This document shows positions 35,815-43,836 of a stretch of 64,000 nt of DNA, piece by piece (position 1 is the first letter of the stretch; every line of letters starts with the position of its first letter). A model generated the notes under the pieces. That model worked only from the letters and a program-made list of their open reading frames with translations. It was not told the origin of the DNA and did no database searches. The stretch is from Mangrovicoccus algicola (GTDB lineage Bacteria > Pseudomonadota > Alphaproteobacteria > Rhodobacterales > Rhodobacteraceae). Made by a program: the position numbers and the translations under genes. The DNA is taken from positions 54,080 to 118,079 of the forward strand of contig NZ_JACVXA010000007.1 of the NCBI RefSeq assembly GCF_014903745.1, written 5' to 3'.

Positions 35815-36459
35815 TCAGACCTCCTCTTCGCCGGTGTCGTCATAGCCTTCGAGCGTGCTTGTCGAGAGCCAGATATCCTTGTGGATCATGTTCTTGATCG
35901 CGGTCAGGGCATATTGCAGCCCGGTCAGGAAGAACCCCAGCGGCGCCCAGACGATGATCCACCAGACGGGGATCTGCAGCGCCGGCAGAAGCCGCCCGCG
36001 CGAGGCCTGGGCCGAAACATACTGCACCGCGTACCAGGCCAGCAGGAACATCGCCGCCGCGGTCACGGCCGCGATCACCACCATCATCGCCTTGCGCAGC
36101 CGCGGCGGCGCGGCATCGAAGAAGGCGGACATGCGGATATGGCGGCCATGGCGCGCGGCATAGGAAATCCCCGCGAAGGTGATCAGCACGATCAGCGCCT
36201 GGTTCAGTTCCTCGGAGAAGAACAGGCTCTGCGACAGCAGGTAGCGCCCGACGACATTGGCGATGGTGTTGAGCGCCATCAGCAGGACGCCGACGGCCAG
36301 CAGGACCGCCTCGATGCGCGCCACCGCGGCGTCGACCACGCCCAGCACGCCCGGCAGGCCCGAGACATAGCCTGCATCGTCGATATCGTCATCGATCGCC
36401 GGGGACGGCATCTCGACATGCGGATCCGGCGCAGCGGCCGGGTCTTGCGGGGACGTCAT
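35815..36459 (-). CDS. uehB: Ectoine/hydroxyectoine TRAP transporter small permease UehB
   Basis: 214 residues, DctQ family with four TM helices. A long acidic N-terminal tail (residues 1-50, Pro/Asp-rich) precedes TM1 ([27 protein letters not shown] broken over positions 59-85). The conserved [20 protein letters not shown] and [13 protein letters not shown] segments are present. The start was chosen at MTSPQDPAA; the reading upstream of it is part of the hairpin spacer. The acidic tail is longer than in most DctQ proteins. Confidence 0.85.
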   Translation of the reverse strand: MTSPQDPAAAPDPHVEMPSPAIDDDIDDAGYVSGLPGVLGVVDAAVARIEAVLLAVGVLLMALNTIANVVGRYLLSQSLFFSEELNQALIVLITFAGISYAARHGRHIRMSAFFDAAPPRLRKAMMVVIAAVTAAAMFLLAWYAVQYVSAQASRGRLLPALQIPVWWIIVWAPLGFFLTGLQYALTAIKNMIHKDIWLSTSTLEGYDDTGEEEV

Positions 36460-36499
36460 GGCACGGTCCTCGGTCTTCTGCGGGGGAGGGAGGGGGTGC

Positions 36500-36523
36500 C
36501 CCCGCCCGGCGGACCGGGCGGGG
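36500..36523 (-). terminator. Stem-loop between uehA and uehB
   Basis: A perfect 10-bp stem (CCCCGCCCGG / CCGGGCGGGG) with a 4-base loop in the 85-base gap between the binding-protein gene and the permease genes. Such intercistronic stems usually halt part of the transcription or shield the upstream mRNA, giving more binding protein than permease. No T-run follows, so read-through is expected. Confidence 0.5.
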
Positions 36524-36544
36524 CGCAGATCGTCAGCCGCGCGC

Positions 36545-37555
36545 TCAGCTGTCGGCGGCAGCCTCAAGATCGGCCTTCAGCTGGTCCAGGATCTCCTGGG
36601 CCTGGTCGCCGCCGATCTCGAGGAATTCCTGCTCGACGGAATCGGCGGTATCCATGAAGGGCTGGCGTTCCTCGTCGCTGAGCGTCGTGATGGTGATCGA
36701 GGGCTTGGCTTCCTTGATCTTCTCCAGCGACTCCTCGGTCAGGCCCTTCTGGTAGTCGATGATGTAGTCGAAGGCCGCGTCGATCGCGTCGGCGATCACC
36801 GTCTGATCCTCCTCGGAGAGGCCGTCATAGAAGTCCTTGTTGGCCATCACCGCGGTGGTGAAGTTGTTGTGACCGGTGCGGGTGATGTGGTCGGTCACCT
36901 CGTACATCTTGGTCGATTCGATGAAGAAGGCCGGGTTCTCCTGGCCCTGGATGATGCCGGTCTGCAGCGCGCCATAGACCTCGCCCCAGGGCAGCGGCGT
37001 CGGCGTCGCGCCGAAGGCGCGGTAGCTTTCCACCAGCAGCGGGTTGGTCATCACGCGGAACTTCACCTCGTCGAGGTCGTCGGGACCGGTGACCGCCTCG
37101 GCGGTGGTCATCATCACCTCGCCCTCGGGGAACATGGTCAGCAGCTCCAGCCCCTGTTCGGCATAGAGCGGCGGGAACAGCTCGTTGATCGCCTTGGAGT
37201 TCTTGAAGAAGCTGGCCAGCTGCTCCTCGTCCTGCGGCAGCAGGTAGGGGACGAAGAAGACCTGGGCCTCGGGGATCAGCGCGCCGGTGAAGCCCGGCGA
37301 CTGGTCGACGAATTGCAGGATGCCCGACTGCGCCTGTTCCATCGTGTCGGCGGACTCGCCCAGCGTCCCGAAGGGGAAAAGCTGGATCTCGTGATCGGAA
37401 TTGGCCTCGATCTCTTCCTTGAACTTCTGGGCGAACTTGCCCTGGACCTCGTCCATCGCCTCCTCGAAGGCGTAGCGCCAGGTATCGGCGGTCGCGGCAC
37501 CCGCGCTGAGTGCCAGGACGGCGGCGGTGGTGGCGAAGAATGTCTTGCAGGTCAC
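36545..37555 (-). CDS. uehA: Ectoine/hydroxyectoine TRAP substrate-binding protein UehA
   Basis: 336 residues, GTG start with AGGGGA upstream. Signal peptide [20 protein letters not shown]. DctP family, with [20 protein letters not shown] near the mature N-terminus, consistent with the Trp/Glu-rich ectoine-binding site of UehA/TeaA, and the hallmark [20 protein letters not shown] plus [14 protein letters not shown]. First gene of the ueh-usp-eut operon and 158 bases downstream of enuR on the same strand, with its own AT-rich control region. Confidence 0.9.
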   Translation of the reverse strand: MTCKTFFATTAAVLALSAGAATADTWRYAFEEAMDEVQGKFAQKFKEEIEANSDHEIQLFPFGTLGESADTMEQAQSGILQFVDQSPGFTGALIPEAQVFFVPYLLPQDEEQLASFFKNSKAINELFPPLYAEQGLELLTMFPEGEVMMTTAEAVTGPDDLDEVKFRVMTNPLLVESYRAFGATPTPLPWGEVYGALQTGIIQGQENPAFFIESTKMYEVTDHITRTGHNNFTTAVMANKDFYDGLSEEDQTVIADAIDAAFDYIIDYQKGLTEESLEKIKEAKPSITITTLSDEERQPFMDTADSVEQEFLEIGGDQAQEILDQLKADLEAAADS

Positions 37556-37655
37556 GTGGTTTCCCCTGTCTTTCGGCCCCGGCCTTCACTCTGCCGGGCT
37601 GGTTTCAGGTTGCGGGCCGGAACCCGCGCGGATGCCCCCAACCTGAAGCGGGAAA

Positions 37656-37692
37656 TAAGCAAGTCAATGTCTATATTAAATCATGACAATTT
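37656..37692 (-). promoter_or_regulatory. AT-rich control region upstream of uehA
   Basis: A sharp AT-rich island in G+C-rich DNA, between enuR and uehA. It contains an inverted repeat TGTC (37668-37671, within AATGTC) and GACA (37685-37688, within GACAAT) around TATATTAAATCAT, plus TTGACT on the minus strand just downstream as a possible -35. This is the natural place for the EnuR-controlled promoter of the import/catabolic operon. The exact EnuR site is not defined from sequence alone. Confidence 0.45.
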
Positions 37693-37713
37693 GCGGCCCG
37701 CCCCGGGCCGCGC

Positions 37714-39090
37714 TCAGACCGGCGCATCGCAAACCGGCAGCAGCGCCGTCAGCGCGGCCAGCGCCTGCTCCAGGTCGCCCCGTCCGGTGCCGCCCAGGCA
37801 GATGCGGATCGCCGCGCGCCGGTCCGACAGCGCGAAGCTCTCCCCGGGCGACACGGCAACGCGGTTATGCAGCGCCTGGCGCTGGAAGGCGCGCTCGCTC
37901 AGCCCCTCGGGCAGCAGCAGCCAGCGATGCAGCCCCTGGGCGAATCCCAGGCTGGCCGCGCCCAGGTATCTCTGCGCCAGGCGGTTGCGCGCCGCCAGCT
38001 CGCGGCGCTGCGCCGCCAGGAGGTTGTCGGCCATGCCGCTGTCGATCCAGTCGGCGGCGATCTCGGCCATCAGCGGCGTGGCCATCCACGAAATCGAGAG
38101 GTGCCGGTTTTCTGCGCGCACCGCCAGACGATCGGGCATCGCGAGAAGACCGTAGCGCAGACCCGGCGACAGGCATTTGCTCAGCCCGGTGACATAGAAG
38201 GTGCGGTCCGGGGCGAAGCTGGCCACCGGCGGCGGGCGGCGCGACAGCAGCGGCCCCAGCGGATCGCATTCGAGGATGTAGATCCCCGCCTCGGCCGCCG
38301 CGCGGGCCAGCGCGGCGCGGCGGTCCCGGTCCATCACCTGGGCCCGCGGCCCGGCCCCCGAGGGCAGCAGATACACCGCCTTGAGCCGCCCGCCCGATCC
38401 CGCCGCCGTCGCCAGCAGCGCCTCGGGCAGCATGCCGCGCGCATCCTCGGCAATGCCGCGCAGCCTCAGGCCCAGCTGCTGGGCGGCGGGTTTCAGCGGG
38501 TGGCTGGTGACCGCCTCGGCGGCGATCTCGTCGCCCTTCTGCGCCACGGTCATCAGCGCCACGAACATCGCGGGGGTCACGCCGTTGGTGACCAGGACGC
38601 GGCTGGACTGCACGATCAGCCCGCAGCGCGCCAGCCATCCGGTGGCCGTGGCGCCGTGGCGCGCGGCGATGCGGTCGGGATGCAGCGCGAACATCGCATC
38701 CTGCGGCATCCGCGCCGCCAGCCGCCCCATCGTGTCGGCCCAGGCCTCGGCGATCTCGGGCAGATGCACCGGGGTCATCAGCGACAGGTCGCGCGGCGGC
38801 TTGCCCGCCCCGGCGCGATACCAGGGGATCTCGGAGGCCTCGCGCAGCCCCGATTTCACGAAACTGCCGCGCCCCACCTCGCCCGAGACCAGGTCGGCGC
38901 GGATCAGTTCCTCATAGGCGCGGCTGACCGTCTGCACCGACACGCCCAGCCGCCAGGCCAGGTCGCGATGGGCAGGCAGCCGGTCGCCCGGGCGCAGCCG
39001 GCCCGCGCCGATGGCGGCGACGATGCCCTGCGCCAGGCTGCGATAGGCGGGGCGGGTGATATCCTCGGGGCGGAGCGGCCAGTGCGACAT
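37714..39090 (-). CDS. enuR: EnuR, MocR/GntR-family regulator of ectoine catabolism
   Basis: 458 residues. The N-terminal GntR-type winged HTH (residues 12-80: YRSLAQGIVAAIGAGRLRPG, then HRDLAWRLGVSVQTVSRAYE) is joined to an aminotransferase fold-I domain. The PLP lysine is Lys305 in TGLSKCLSPGLRYG. In R. pomeroyi EnuR is a repressor whose PLP reacts with catabolic intermediates (N-alpha-acetyl-DABA, DABA) to induce the operon. The start at MSHWPLRPED is preferred; the longer reading overlaps the divergent asnC gene. Located immediately upstream of uehA as expected. Confidence 0.88.
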   Translation of the reverse strand: MSHWPLRPEDITRPAYRSLAQGIVAAIGAGRLRPGDRLPAHRDLAWRLGVSVQTVSRAYEELIRADLVSGEVGRGSFVKSGLREASEIPWYRAGAGKPPRDLSLMTPVHLPEIAEAWADTMGRLAARMPQDAMFALHPDRIAARHGATATGWLARCGLIVQSSRVLVTNGVTPAMFVALMTVAQKGDEIAAEAVTSHPLKPAAQQLGLRLRGIAEDARGMLPEALLATAAGSGGRLKAVYLLPSGAGPRAQVMDRDRRAALARAAAEAGIYILECDPLGPLLSRRPPPVASFAPDRTFYVTGLSKCLSPGLRYGLLAMPDRLAVRAENRHLSISWMATPLMAEIAADWIDSGMADNLLAAQRRELAARNRLAQRYLGAASLGFAQGLHRWLLLPEGLSERAFQRQALHNRVAVSPGESFALSDRRAAIRICLGGTGRGDLEQALAALTALLPVCDAPV

Positions 39091-39117
39091 GCGGGGCACC
39101 GTCCCCCAGGCGCGGCG

Positions 39118-39158
39118 GCTTGTCCAGATTGACAGCGGCGGTTTTCGCCGGGACAAGC
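39118..39158. promoter_or_regulatory. Inverted repeat in the enuR / asnC divergent spacer
   Basis: GCTTGTCC (39118-39125) and GGACAAGC (39151-39158) are perfect 8-bp inverted arms 25 bases apart in the 73-base gap between the two divergent regulator genes. TTGACA (39129-39134) lies between them. It is a candidate operator for EnuR or AsnC that would link both arms of the locus. Confidence 0.4.
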
Positions 39159-39163
39159 GGGGC

Positions 39164-39643
39164 ATGGATGCCGCCCGCCTAGATGACCGAGATATCGCGA
39201 TCCTCGCCACGCTGTGCCGCGAGGGCCGCATCGCCAAGACCGAGCTTGCCGCCCGGGTGAACCTGTCGCCCACGCCCTGCTGGGACCGCATGAAGCGGCT
39301 GGAGAAGGCCGGGCTGATCGCCGGCTACCGCGCCGAGATCGACCTGGCGCGGCTGGGACCGCATGTGCAGGTCTTCGTCACGGTGGAGCTGGAAAGCCAC
39401 CGCGCCGAGAGTTTCCAGGTCTTCGAACGCCGCATCGCCCAGCTTGACGAGGTGACCGGCTGCTGGGCGATCGGCGGCGGCTATGACTACCTGATGCAGG
39501 TGGTCGCCCGCGATGTCGCCGCCTTCCAGGAGCTGATGGATGCCCTTCTGGAAAGCCGGGCGGGGCTGCGCCGCTATTACAGCTATATCGTCACCAAGCC
39601 GGTGAAGGACGACCCGCCCGCGCTGGGACTGCTGCGCGGCTGA
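39164..39643 (+). CDS. asnC: AsnC/Lrp-family regulator of the ectoine locus
   Basis: 159 residues. HTH: DRDIAILATLCREGRIAKTE, then LAARVNLSPTPCWDRMKRLE. The RAM effector domain follows (VQVFVTVELESHRAESFQVF, GCWAIGGGYDYLMQVVA). An AsnC-type gene is a constant member of ectoine catabolic clusters (DoeX in Halomonas) and probably activates the operon. I start at MDAARLDD. In R. pomeroyi it is collinear with eut genes; here it is divergent from enuR and heads the ssd-atf arm. Confidence 0.87.
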   Translation: MDAARLDDRDIAILATLCREGRIAKTELAARVNLSPTPCWDRMKRLEKAGLIAGYRAEIDLARLGPHVQVFVTVELESHRAESFQVFERRIAQLDEVTGCWAIGGGYDYLMQVVARDVAAFQELMDALLESRAGLRRYYSYIVTKPVKDDPPALGLLRG

Positions 39644-39778
39644 GCCTCCCCGCCCGGGGGCAGAGACTTTGCCGCCGGGATGCGCGCAGAACAGAGGATC
39701 CCTCTGCCGCGGCGGCGAAATCAAGGCAAACCCTCTGCCGCGCCGGGGGCAGGATGCCCTCGACAAGGAGGTGCAGCC

Positions 39779-41236
39779 ATGAGCGATCTGTCGAACCGAC
39801 CGACCCTCGGGATCTCGGATCCGGAGCTTCTGCCCTTGCAGGGGGACTTTCCCGGCGCGGGCCGGCTTGCCGTGCGCGACCCGGCCGACGGCACCCTGGT
39901 GGCGCAGGTGACGATCAGCGATGCGAGGGGCGCCCGCGCGGCGGTGGACGCCGCCGATGGCGCCTTCGGGCCCTGGGCGACCACCCTGCCGCAGGACCGT
40001 GCCGCGATCCTGCATCGCTGGCACGGCCTGATCGTCGCGGCGAAGGAGGACCTGGCGCGGATCATGGTCGCCGAGCAGGGCAAGCCCATCGGCGAGGCGC
40101 GCGGCGAGATCGACTATGCCGCCAGCTTCGTGCAATTCTATGCCGAGGAGGCGCTGCGCCCCAATATCGAGGGCGTCACCAGCCACCTGGCCGATGCCGA
40201 GATGGAGCTGTGGCGCGAACCCGTGGGCGTCGCGGCGCTGGTCACGCCCTGGAACTTCCCCTGCGCGATGATCACCCGCAAGGCCGCGGCGGCGCTGGCG
40301 GCGGGCTGCACGGTCGTGATCCATCCCTCGGCCGAGACGCCGCTTTCGGCGCTGGCGCTGGCAGAGCTGGCGCGGCGGGCGGGGTTCCCGCCGGGCGTGG
40401 TCAACACGGTGATCGGCGATGCCGCCGCCATCGTCGGCGAATGGACCGCCGATGCGCGGGTGCGCGCGCTGTCCTTCACCGGCTCCACCGAGATCGGGCG
40501 GCTGCTCTACCGGCAATCCGCCGACACGGTGAAACGGCTGGTGCTGGAACTGGGCGGACATGCGCCCTTCATCGTCTTCCAGGGGGCCGATCTGGACCGC
40601 GCCGTGGCCGAGGCGGTAAAGGCGAAATTCGCCACCTCGGGCCAGGACTGCCTGGGCGCGAACCGCTTCTACGTGCAGCGCCCGGTCTATGACGAATTCT
40701 GCGCCCGCTTCGCCGAGGCGACGGCCGCGCTGAGCCTGGGGCGCGGGATGGACGATCCCGATATCGGCCCGCTGATCCATGACCGCGCCATCGCCAAGCA
40801 GGAGGCCCATGTCGCCGACGCGCTGTCGAAAGGCGCGCGGGTCCTGACCGGCGGCGGCGTGGACGAGAGCCTGGGGCGGCTGTTCTTCCGCCCCACCGTG
40901 CTGGCCGATGTGCCGGACAGCGCGGCGATCATGTCGGAGGAAAGCTTCGGCCCGGTCGCGCCGGTCGCCGCCTTCGACACCGAGGAGGAGGTCATCGCCC
41001 GCGCCAATGCCACCGAATACGGGCTGGTCGCCTATCTGCACAGCCTCGATCCGCGGCGCATCTACCGCATGACGCGCGCGCTGCAATTCGGGATGGTGGC
41101 GGTCAACCGCACCAAGGTCACCGGCGCGCCGATCCCCTTCGGCGGCGTCAAGCAATCGGGCCTGGGCCGCGAGGGCGCGCGCCAGGGGCTCGAGGCCTTC
41201 ACCGACATCAAATACGTCTGCCGCGACTGGGGCTGA
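39779..41236 (+). CDS. ssd: Succinate-semialdehyde dehydrogenase-like aldehyde dehydrogenase (Ssd)
   Basis: 485 residues, preceded by AAGGAGGTGCAGCC. Catalytic Cys291 (TSGQDCLGANR), general base Glu257 (LELGGHAP) and oxyanion Asn159 (TPWNFP) are present. In the ectoine pathway of R. pomeroyi an Ssd-type enzyme oxidises the semialdehyde formed after transamination (towards aspartate). Odd point: the coenzyme-binding lysine of the usual VKPA/VKPS motif is histidine here (VVIHPSAETPLS, His182). NADP-linked SSADH is the nearest general family. Confidence 0.85.
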   Translation: MSDLSNRPTLGISDPELLPLQGDFPGAGRLAVRDPADGTLVAQVTISDARGARAAVDAADGAFGPWATTLPQDRAAILHRWHGLIVAAKEDLARIMVAEQGKPIGEARGEIDYAASFVQFYAEEALRPNIEGVTSHLADAEMELWREPVGVAALVTPWNFPCAMITRKAAAALAAGCTVVIHPSAETPLSALALAELARRAGFPPGVVNTVIGDAAAIVGEWTADARVRALSFTGSTEIGRLLYRQSADTVKRLVLELGGHAPFIVFQGADLDRAVAEAVKAKFATSGQDCLGANRFYVQRPVYDEFCARFAEATAALSLGRGMDDPDIGPLIHDRAIAKQEAHVADALSKGARVLTGGGVDESLGRLFFRPTVLADVPDSAAIMSEESFGPVAPVAAFDTEEEVIARANATEYGLVAYLHSLDPRRIYRMTRALQFGMVAVNRTKVTGAPIPFGGVKQSGLGREGARQGLEAFTDIKYVCRDWG

Positions 41237-41269
41237 ACCCCGGCCTGCCGAAACTGCAAGGAAAACGAC

Positions 41270-42640
41270 ATGCTTACCAATGACCAGCTCGGGAAATGGG
41301 ACCGCGAGAACTTCTTCCACCCCTCGACCCATCTGGGCCAGTTCGCCCGCGGCGAGGCGGCGCAGCGCGTCGTGACCGGCGGCGAGGGCGTCCATATCAC
41401 CGACCGCGACGGCAACCGCCTGCTGGACGGGTTCGCCGGGCTCTACTGCGTCAATGTCGGCTATGGCCGCCAGGAAATCGCCGAGGCCATCGCCGCGCAG
41501 GCGCGCGAGCTGGCCTATTACCACGCCTATGCCGGGCACGGCTCCGAAGCCTCGATCACCCTGTCCAAGATGGTCATGGACCGCGCGCCCGACCACATGG
41601 CGCGGGTCTATTTCGGGCTGGGCGGCTCGGATGCCAACGAAACCAACATCAAGCTGATCTGGTATTACAACAACATCCTCGGCCGTCCGCAGAAGAAGAA
41701 GATCATCTCGCGCTGGCGCGGCTATCACGGCTCGGGGCTGATGACCGGGTCGCTGACCGGGCTGGAGCTGTTCCACCGCAAGTTCGACCTGCCGCTGGAA
41801 CAGGTGATCCATACCGAGGCGCCCTATTACTTCCGCCGCCCCGATGCGGCCATGTCCGAGGCGCAGTTCACCGCCCATTGCGTCGCCGAGCTGGAGGCGC
41901 TGATCGCCCGCGAGGGCGCCGACACCATCGCCGCCTTCATCGGCGAGCCGGTGTTGGGCACCGGCGGGATCGTGCCGCCGCCCGCGGGCTACTGGCCGGC
42001 CATCCAGGAGGTTCTGGACCGCCATGACATCCTTCTGGTGGCCGACGAGGTCGTGACCGGCTTCGGGCGGCTAGGCACGATGTTCGGCTCGGACCATTAC
42101 GGGATGCGCCCCGACCTGATCACCTCGGCCAAGGGGCTGACCTCGGCCTATGCGCCGCTTTCGGCCTCGATCGTGTCGCAGCGGATGTGGGACGTGCTGG
42201 CACGCGGCACCGACGAGAACGGCGTTCTGGGCCATGGCTGGACCTATTCCGCCCACCCGATCGGCGCCGCGGCAGGGATCGCCAACCTGAAGCTGATCGA
42301 CGAGCTGGGGCTGGTGGAGAATGCCGGGACGACCGGGCGCTACCTGCAGGACCAGATGCAGGCCGCGCTGGGGGATCATCCCAATGTCGGCGAGGTCCGC
42401 GGCGAGGGCATGCTCTGCGCGGTGGAGCTGGTCGCCGACCGCGACAGCCGCCGCTTCTTCGAGGCCTCCGAGGGCAAGGGCGCCAAGGTGGTCGCGGCGA
42501 TGCTGGAGCGCGGCGTGATCGCCCGGGCCATGCCGCAGGGCGACATCCTGGGCTTCGCCCCGCCGCTGTGCCTGACCCGCGAGGAGGCCGACACCATCGT
42601 CTCGGTCACCCGCGACGCCGTGGCGGCGGTGCTGGGCTGA
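41270..42640 (+). CDS. atf: Class III aminotransferase of the ectoine locus (Atf)
   Basis: 456 residues. PLP lysine Lys288 in ITSAKGLTSAYAPLSASIV, Asp259 in VADEVVTGFGRLG, and phosphate-loop GLGGSDANETNIKL fit the omega-aminotransferase subgroup. In ectoine clusters this enzyme (Atf, or DoeD in Halomonas) transaminates 2,4-diaminobutyrate to aspartate semialdehyde for the aldehyde dehydrogenase encoded 33 bases upstream. AAGGAAAACGAC precedes the ATG. It could also use other omega-amines. Confidence 0.86.
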   Translation: MLTNDQLGKWDRENFFHPSTHLGQFARGEAAQRVVTGGEGVHITDRDGNRLLDGFAGLYCVNVGYGRQEIAEAIAAQARELAYYHAYAGHGSEASITLSKMVMDRAPDHMARVYFGLGGSDANETNIKLIWYYNNILGRPQKKKIISRWRGYHGSGLMTGSLTGLELFHRKFDLPLEQVIHTEAPYYFRRPDAAMSEAQFTAHCVAELEALIAREGADTIAAFIGEPVLGTGGIVPPPAGYWPAIQEVLDRHDILLVADEVVTGFGRLGTMFGSDHYGMRPDLITSAKGLTSAYAPLSASIVSQRMWDVLARGTDENGVLGHGWTYSAHPIGAAAGIANLKLIDELGLVENAGTTGRYLQDQMQAALGDHPNVGEVRGEGMLCAVELVADRDSRRFFEASEGKGAKVVAAMLERGVIARAMPQGDILGFAPPLCLTREEADTIVSVTRDAVAAVLG

Positions 42641-42677
42641 GCGCATCCGGCGGCAGGGGCGCCCCCTGCCCCGGCAG

Positions 42678-42709
42678 AAAAAAGCCCCGGCGACCAAGGT
42701 CTCCGGGGC
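42678..42709 (-). terminator. Strong Rho-independent terminator, minus strand
   Basis: Stem GCCCCGG (42709-42703 read on minus) and CCGGGGC, inner helix GACC/GGTC, then TTTTTT. It is the only hairpin with a clear T-tract noticed in the window. It lies 43 bases past the atf stop but points towards atf. Confidence 0.8.
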
Positions 42710-42790
42710 TGGCATGCTGAAAATATGGGCGAAGCTCCGGGAAGGGAAATCAACGCTCAGAGCCACTTAGCATGAAAGCGCCTCAATGCC
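42678..42790 (-). ncRNA. Candidate small RNA ending in a Rho-independent terminator
   Basis: On the minus strand, a perfect GCCCCGG / CCGGGGC stem (42684-42709) with an extra inner GACC-TT-GGTC pairing is followed by six T (42683-42678), a textbook terminator. No minus-strand protein gene lies just upstream of it. About 50 bases earlier CATGCT (42774-42769) can pair with AGCATG (42718-42713), enclosing a structured domain. GATAAT, about 110 bases upstream of the T-run in an AT-rich stretch, could be the -10 element. The start is only approximate. A terminator reading the wrong way behind atf is the other explanation. Confidence 0.4.
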
Positions 42791-42796
42791 AATAGA

Positions 42797-42811
42797 TTAT
42801 CAACTTGATAA
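42797..42811. promoter_or_regulatory. Perfect palindrome in AT-rich spacer
   Basis: TTATCAACTTGATAA, 7-bp arms around a single base. It lies in an AT-rich stretch 85 bases before the winged-helix gene and just upstream of the candidate small RNA on the other strand. Size and symmetry suit a dimeric regulator operator. The arms are arranged opposite to an FNR box (TTGAT-N4-ATCAA), so FNR is not indicated. Confidence 0.45.
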
Positions 42812-42895
42812 AATTTGGTGAAATTTCCTCTAAGTCAGTGCCCGGGACCCTCCCGTCATGGTTGACGGTGTCGCCCGGCTAGGGGATCATGTCGC

Positions 42896-43213
42896 ATGGA
42901 CAGGCTTTCCTCGATCTTCGAACTGCGCGAGATGCTGCGCCAGCTGGAGCGCGATGTCGGCCTCGACCGGCTGAGCCGGACCGAGCGCGACGTGCTGCTG
43001 GCCGCGCACAGCCTGAGCGTGACCCCCGGCGCGGTGGTCAGTTCGGACCAGATCCGGTCGCATCCGCTGGTGGCCTCGGTGACGCAGGCGACCTTCTACC
43101 GGGCGGTGCGCAGCCTTCTGGGCTGCGGCTTCCTGGAACGGGCCACCGGATCGCGGGCCAAGAGCTACACGGTGCGCAGCGATCGCATCGGCGATCAGCT
43201 CGCGCGGCTGTGA
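42896..43213 (+). CDS. Small winged-helix-like protein
   Basis: 105 residues, family not recognised. The pattern LSRTERDVLLAAHSLSVTPG, then SSDQIRSHPLVASVTQATFY and RAVRSLLGCGFLERATGS reads as a MarR/PadR-like winged helix: helix, recognition helix with TQATFYRAVRSLL, then a wing ending in KSYTVRS. It has no effector domain. AGGGGAT precedes the ATG. The stop overlaps the next gene by 4 bases (GTGA), so regulator and membrane protein are made together. It may read the palindrome at 42797-42811. Confidence 0.65.
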   Translation: MDRLSSIFELREMLRQLERDVGLDRLSRTERDVLLAAHSLSVTPGAVVSSDQIRSHPLVASVTQATFYRAVRSLLGCGFLERATGSRAKSYTVRSDRIGDQLARL

Positions 43214-43833
43214 GCGTATCGGCCCCGCCCGGCAGCACCCCCGCGCCGGATGCCTCCCGTGGCACGATCAGGGCCAGGCTGGTCCCGATCGCGGTGGTGG
43301 TGATGGCCTATATCCTCTGCCACGGGCTGACCGCGCGGCTGGTCACGCCCTTGCAGGCGGAGCTGTTTCCCGGGATCACCGCCTTTGCCAGCCTGCTCTA
43401 CCTGCCCCATGGCGTGCGGGTCCTCTCCGCCTGGCTGCTGGGCGGGCGGGCCATCCTGCCGCTGGCGGCGGGGGCCTTCCTGTCGGAACTGCTGTTCACG
43501 CCGCCGACGCTGTTCGCCGCCACGGATCCCGTGATCCTCGTGTCGATCCTCATCGGGGCCGCCGCCGCCCCGGCCGCCTTCGCCCTGATGCGGCTGGCGG
43601 GACGCCCGCTTGCCGCCGGACAGGAGCGCCGGGTGCACTGGCGCTGGCTGCTGCTGGCGGGGATGCTGGCTTCGTTGCTGAATTCCGCCGGACAGGGGCT
43701 GGTCTTCGCCGACCTGATCCAGCCCGGACAGGCGGTTGCCGTGGCGCTGGTCTATGCGCTCGGCGATCTGGCGGGGCTGGTGGCCACGACGCTGGTGCTG
43801 ATGATGATCTTCCGCTGGATGCGCCGCGGCTGA
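43210..43833 (+). CDS. Integral membrane protein, MASE1-like appearance
   Basis: 207 residues from a GTG start overlapping the previous stop. After a 25-residue polar tail there are about five TM helices (LVPIAVVVMAYILCHGLTAR, LPLAAGAFLSELLF, WLLLAGMLASLLNSAGQGLV, LVATTLVLMMIFRWM). The loop FASLLYLPHGVRVLSAWLLG resembles sensory MASE1-like membrane domains, but no signalling output domain is attached. Function unknown; the coupled winged-helix protein suggests a membrane-linked regulatory pair. Convergent with the TetR gene, 3 bases apart. Confidence 0.65.
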   Translation: MSVSAPPGSTPAPDASRGTIRARLVPIAVVVMAYILCHGLTARLVTPLQAELFPGITAFASLLYLPHGVRVLSAWLLGGRAILPLAAGAFLSELLFTPPTLFAATDPVILVSILIGAAAAPAAFALMRLAGRPLAAGQERRVHWRWLLLAGMLASLLNSAGQGLVFADLIQPGQAVAVALVYALGDLAGLVATTLVLMMIFRWMRRG

Positions 43834-43836
43834 CGC

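Noticed and set aside
33529..36657. A 1042-codon plus-strand frame across eutA, usp, uehC and uehB
   Set aside because: His/Arg/Asp-rich low-complexity translation, antisense to four clear family members.
39179..42025. A 948-codon minus-strand frame antisense to asnC, ssd and atf
   Set aside because: Same artefact; the plus-strand frames keep catalytic residues and ribosome sites.
42797..42811. FNR box
   Set aside because: The half-sites are in the reverse order and spaced by one base, unlike TTGAT-N4-ATCAA.
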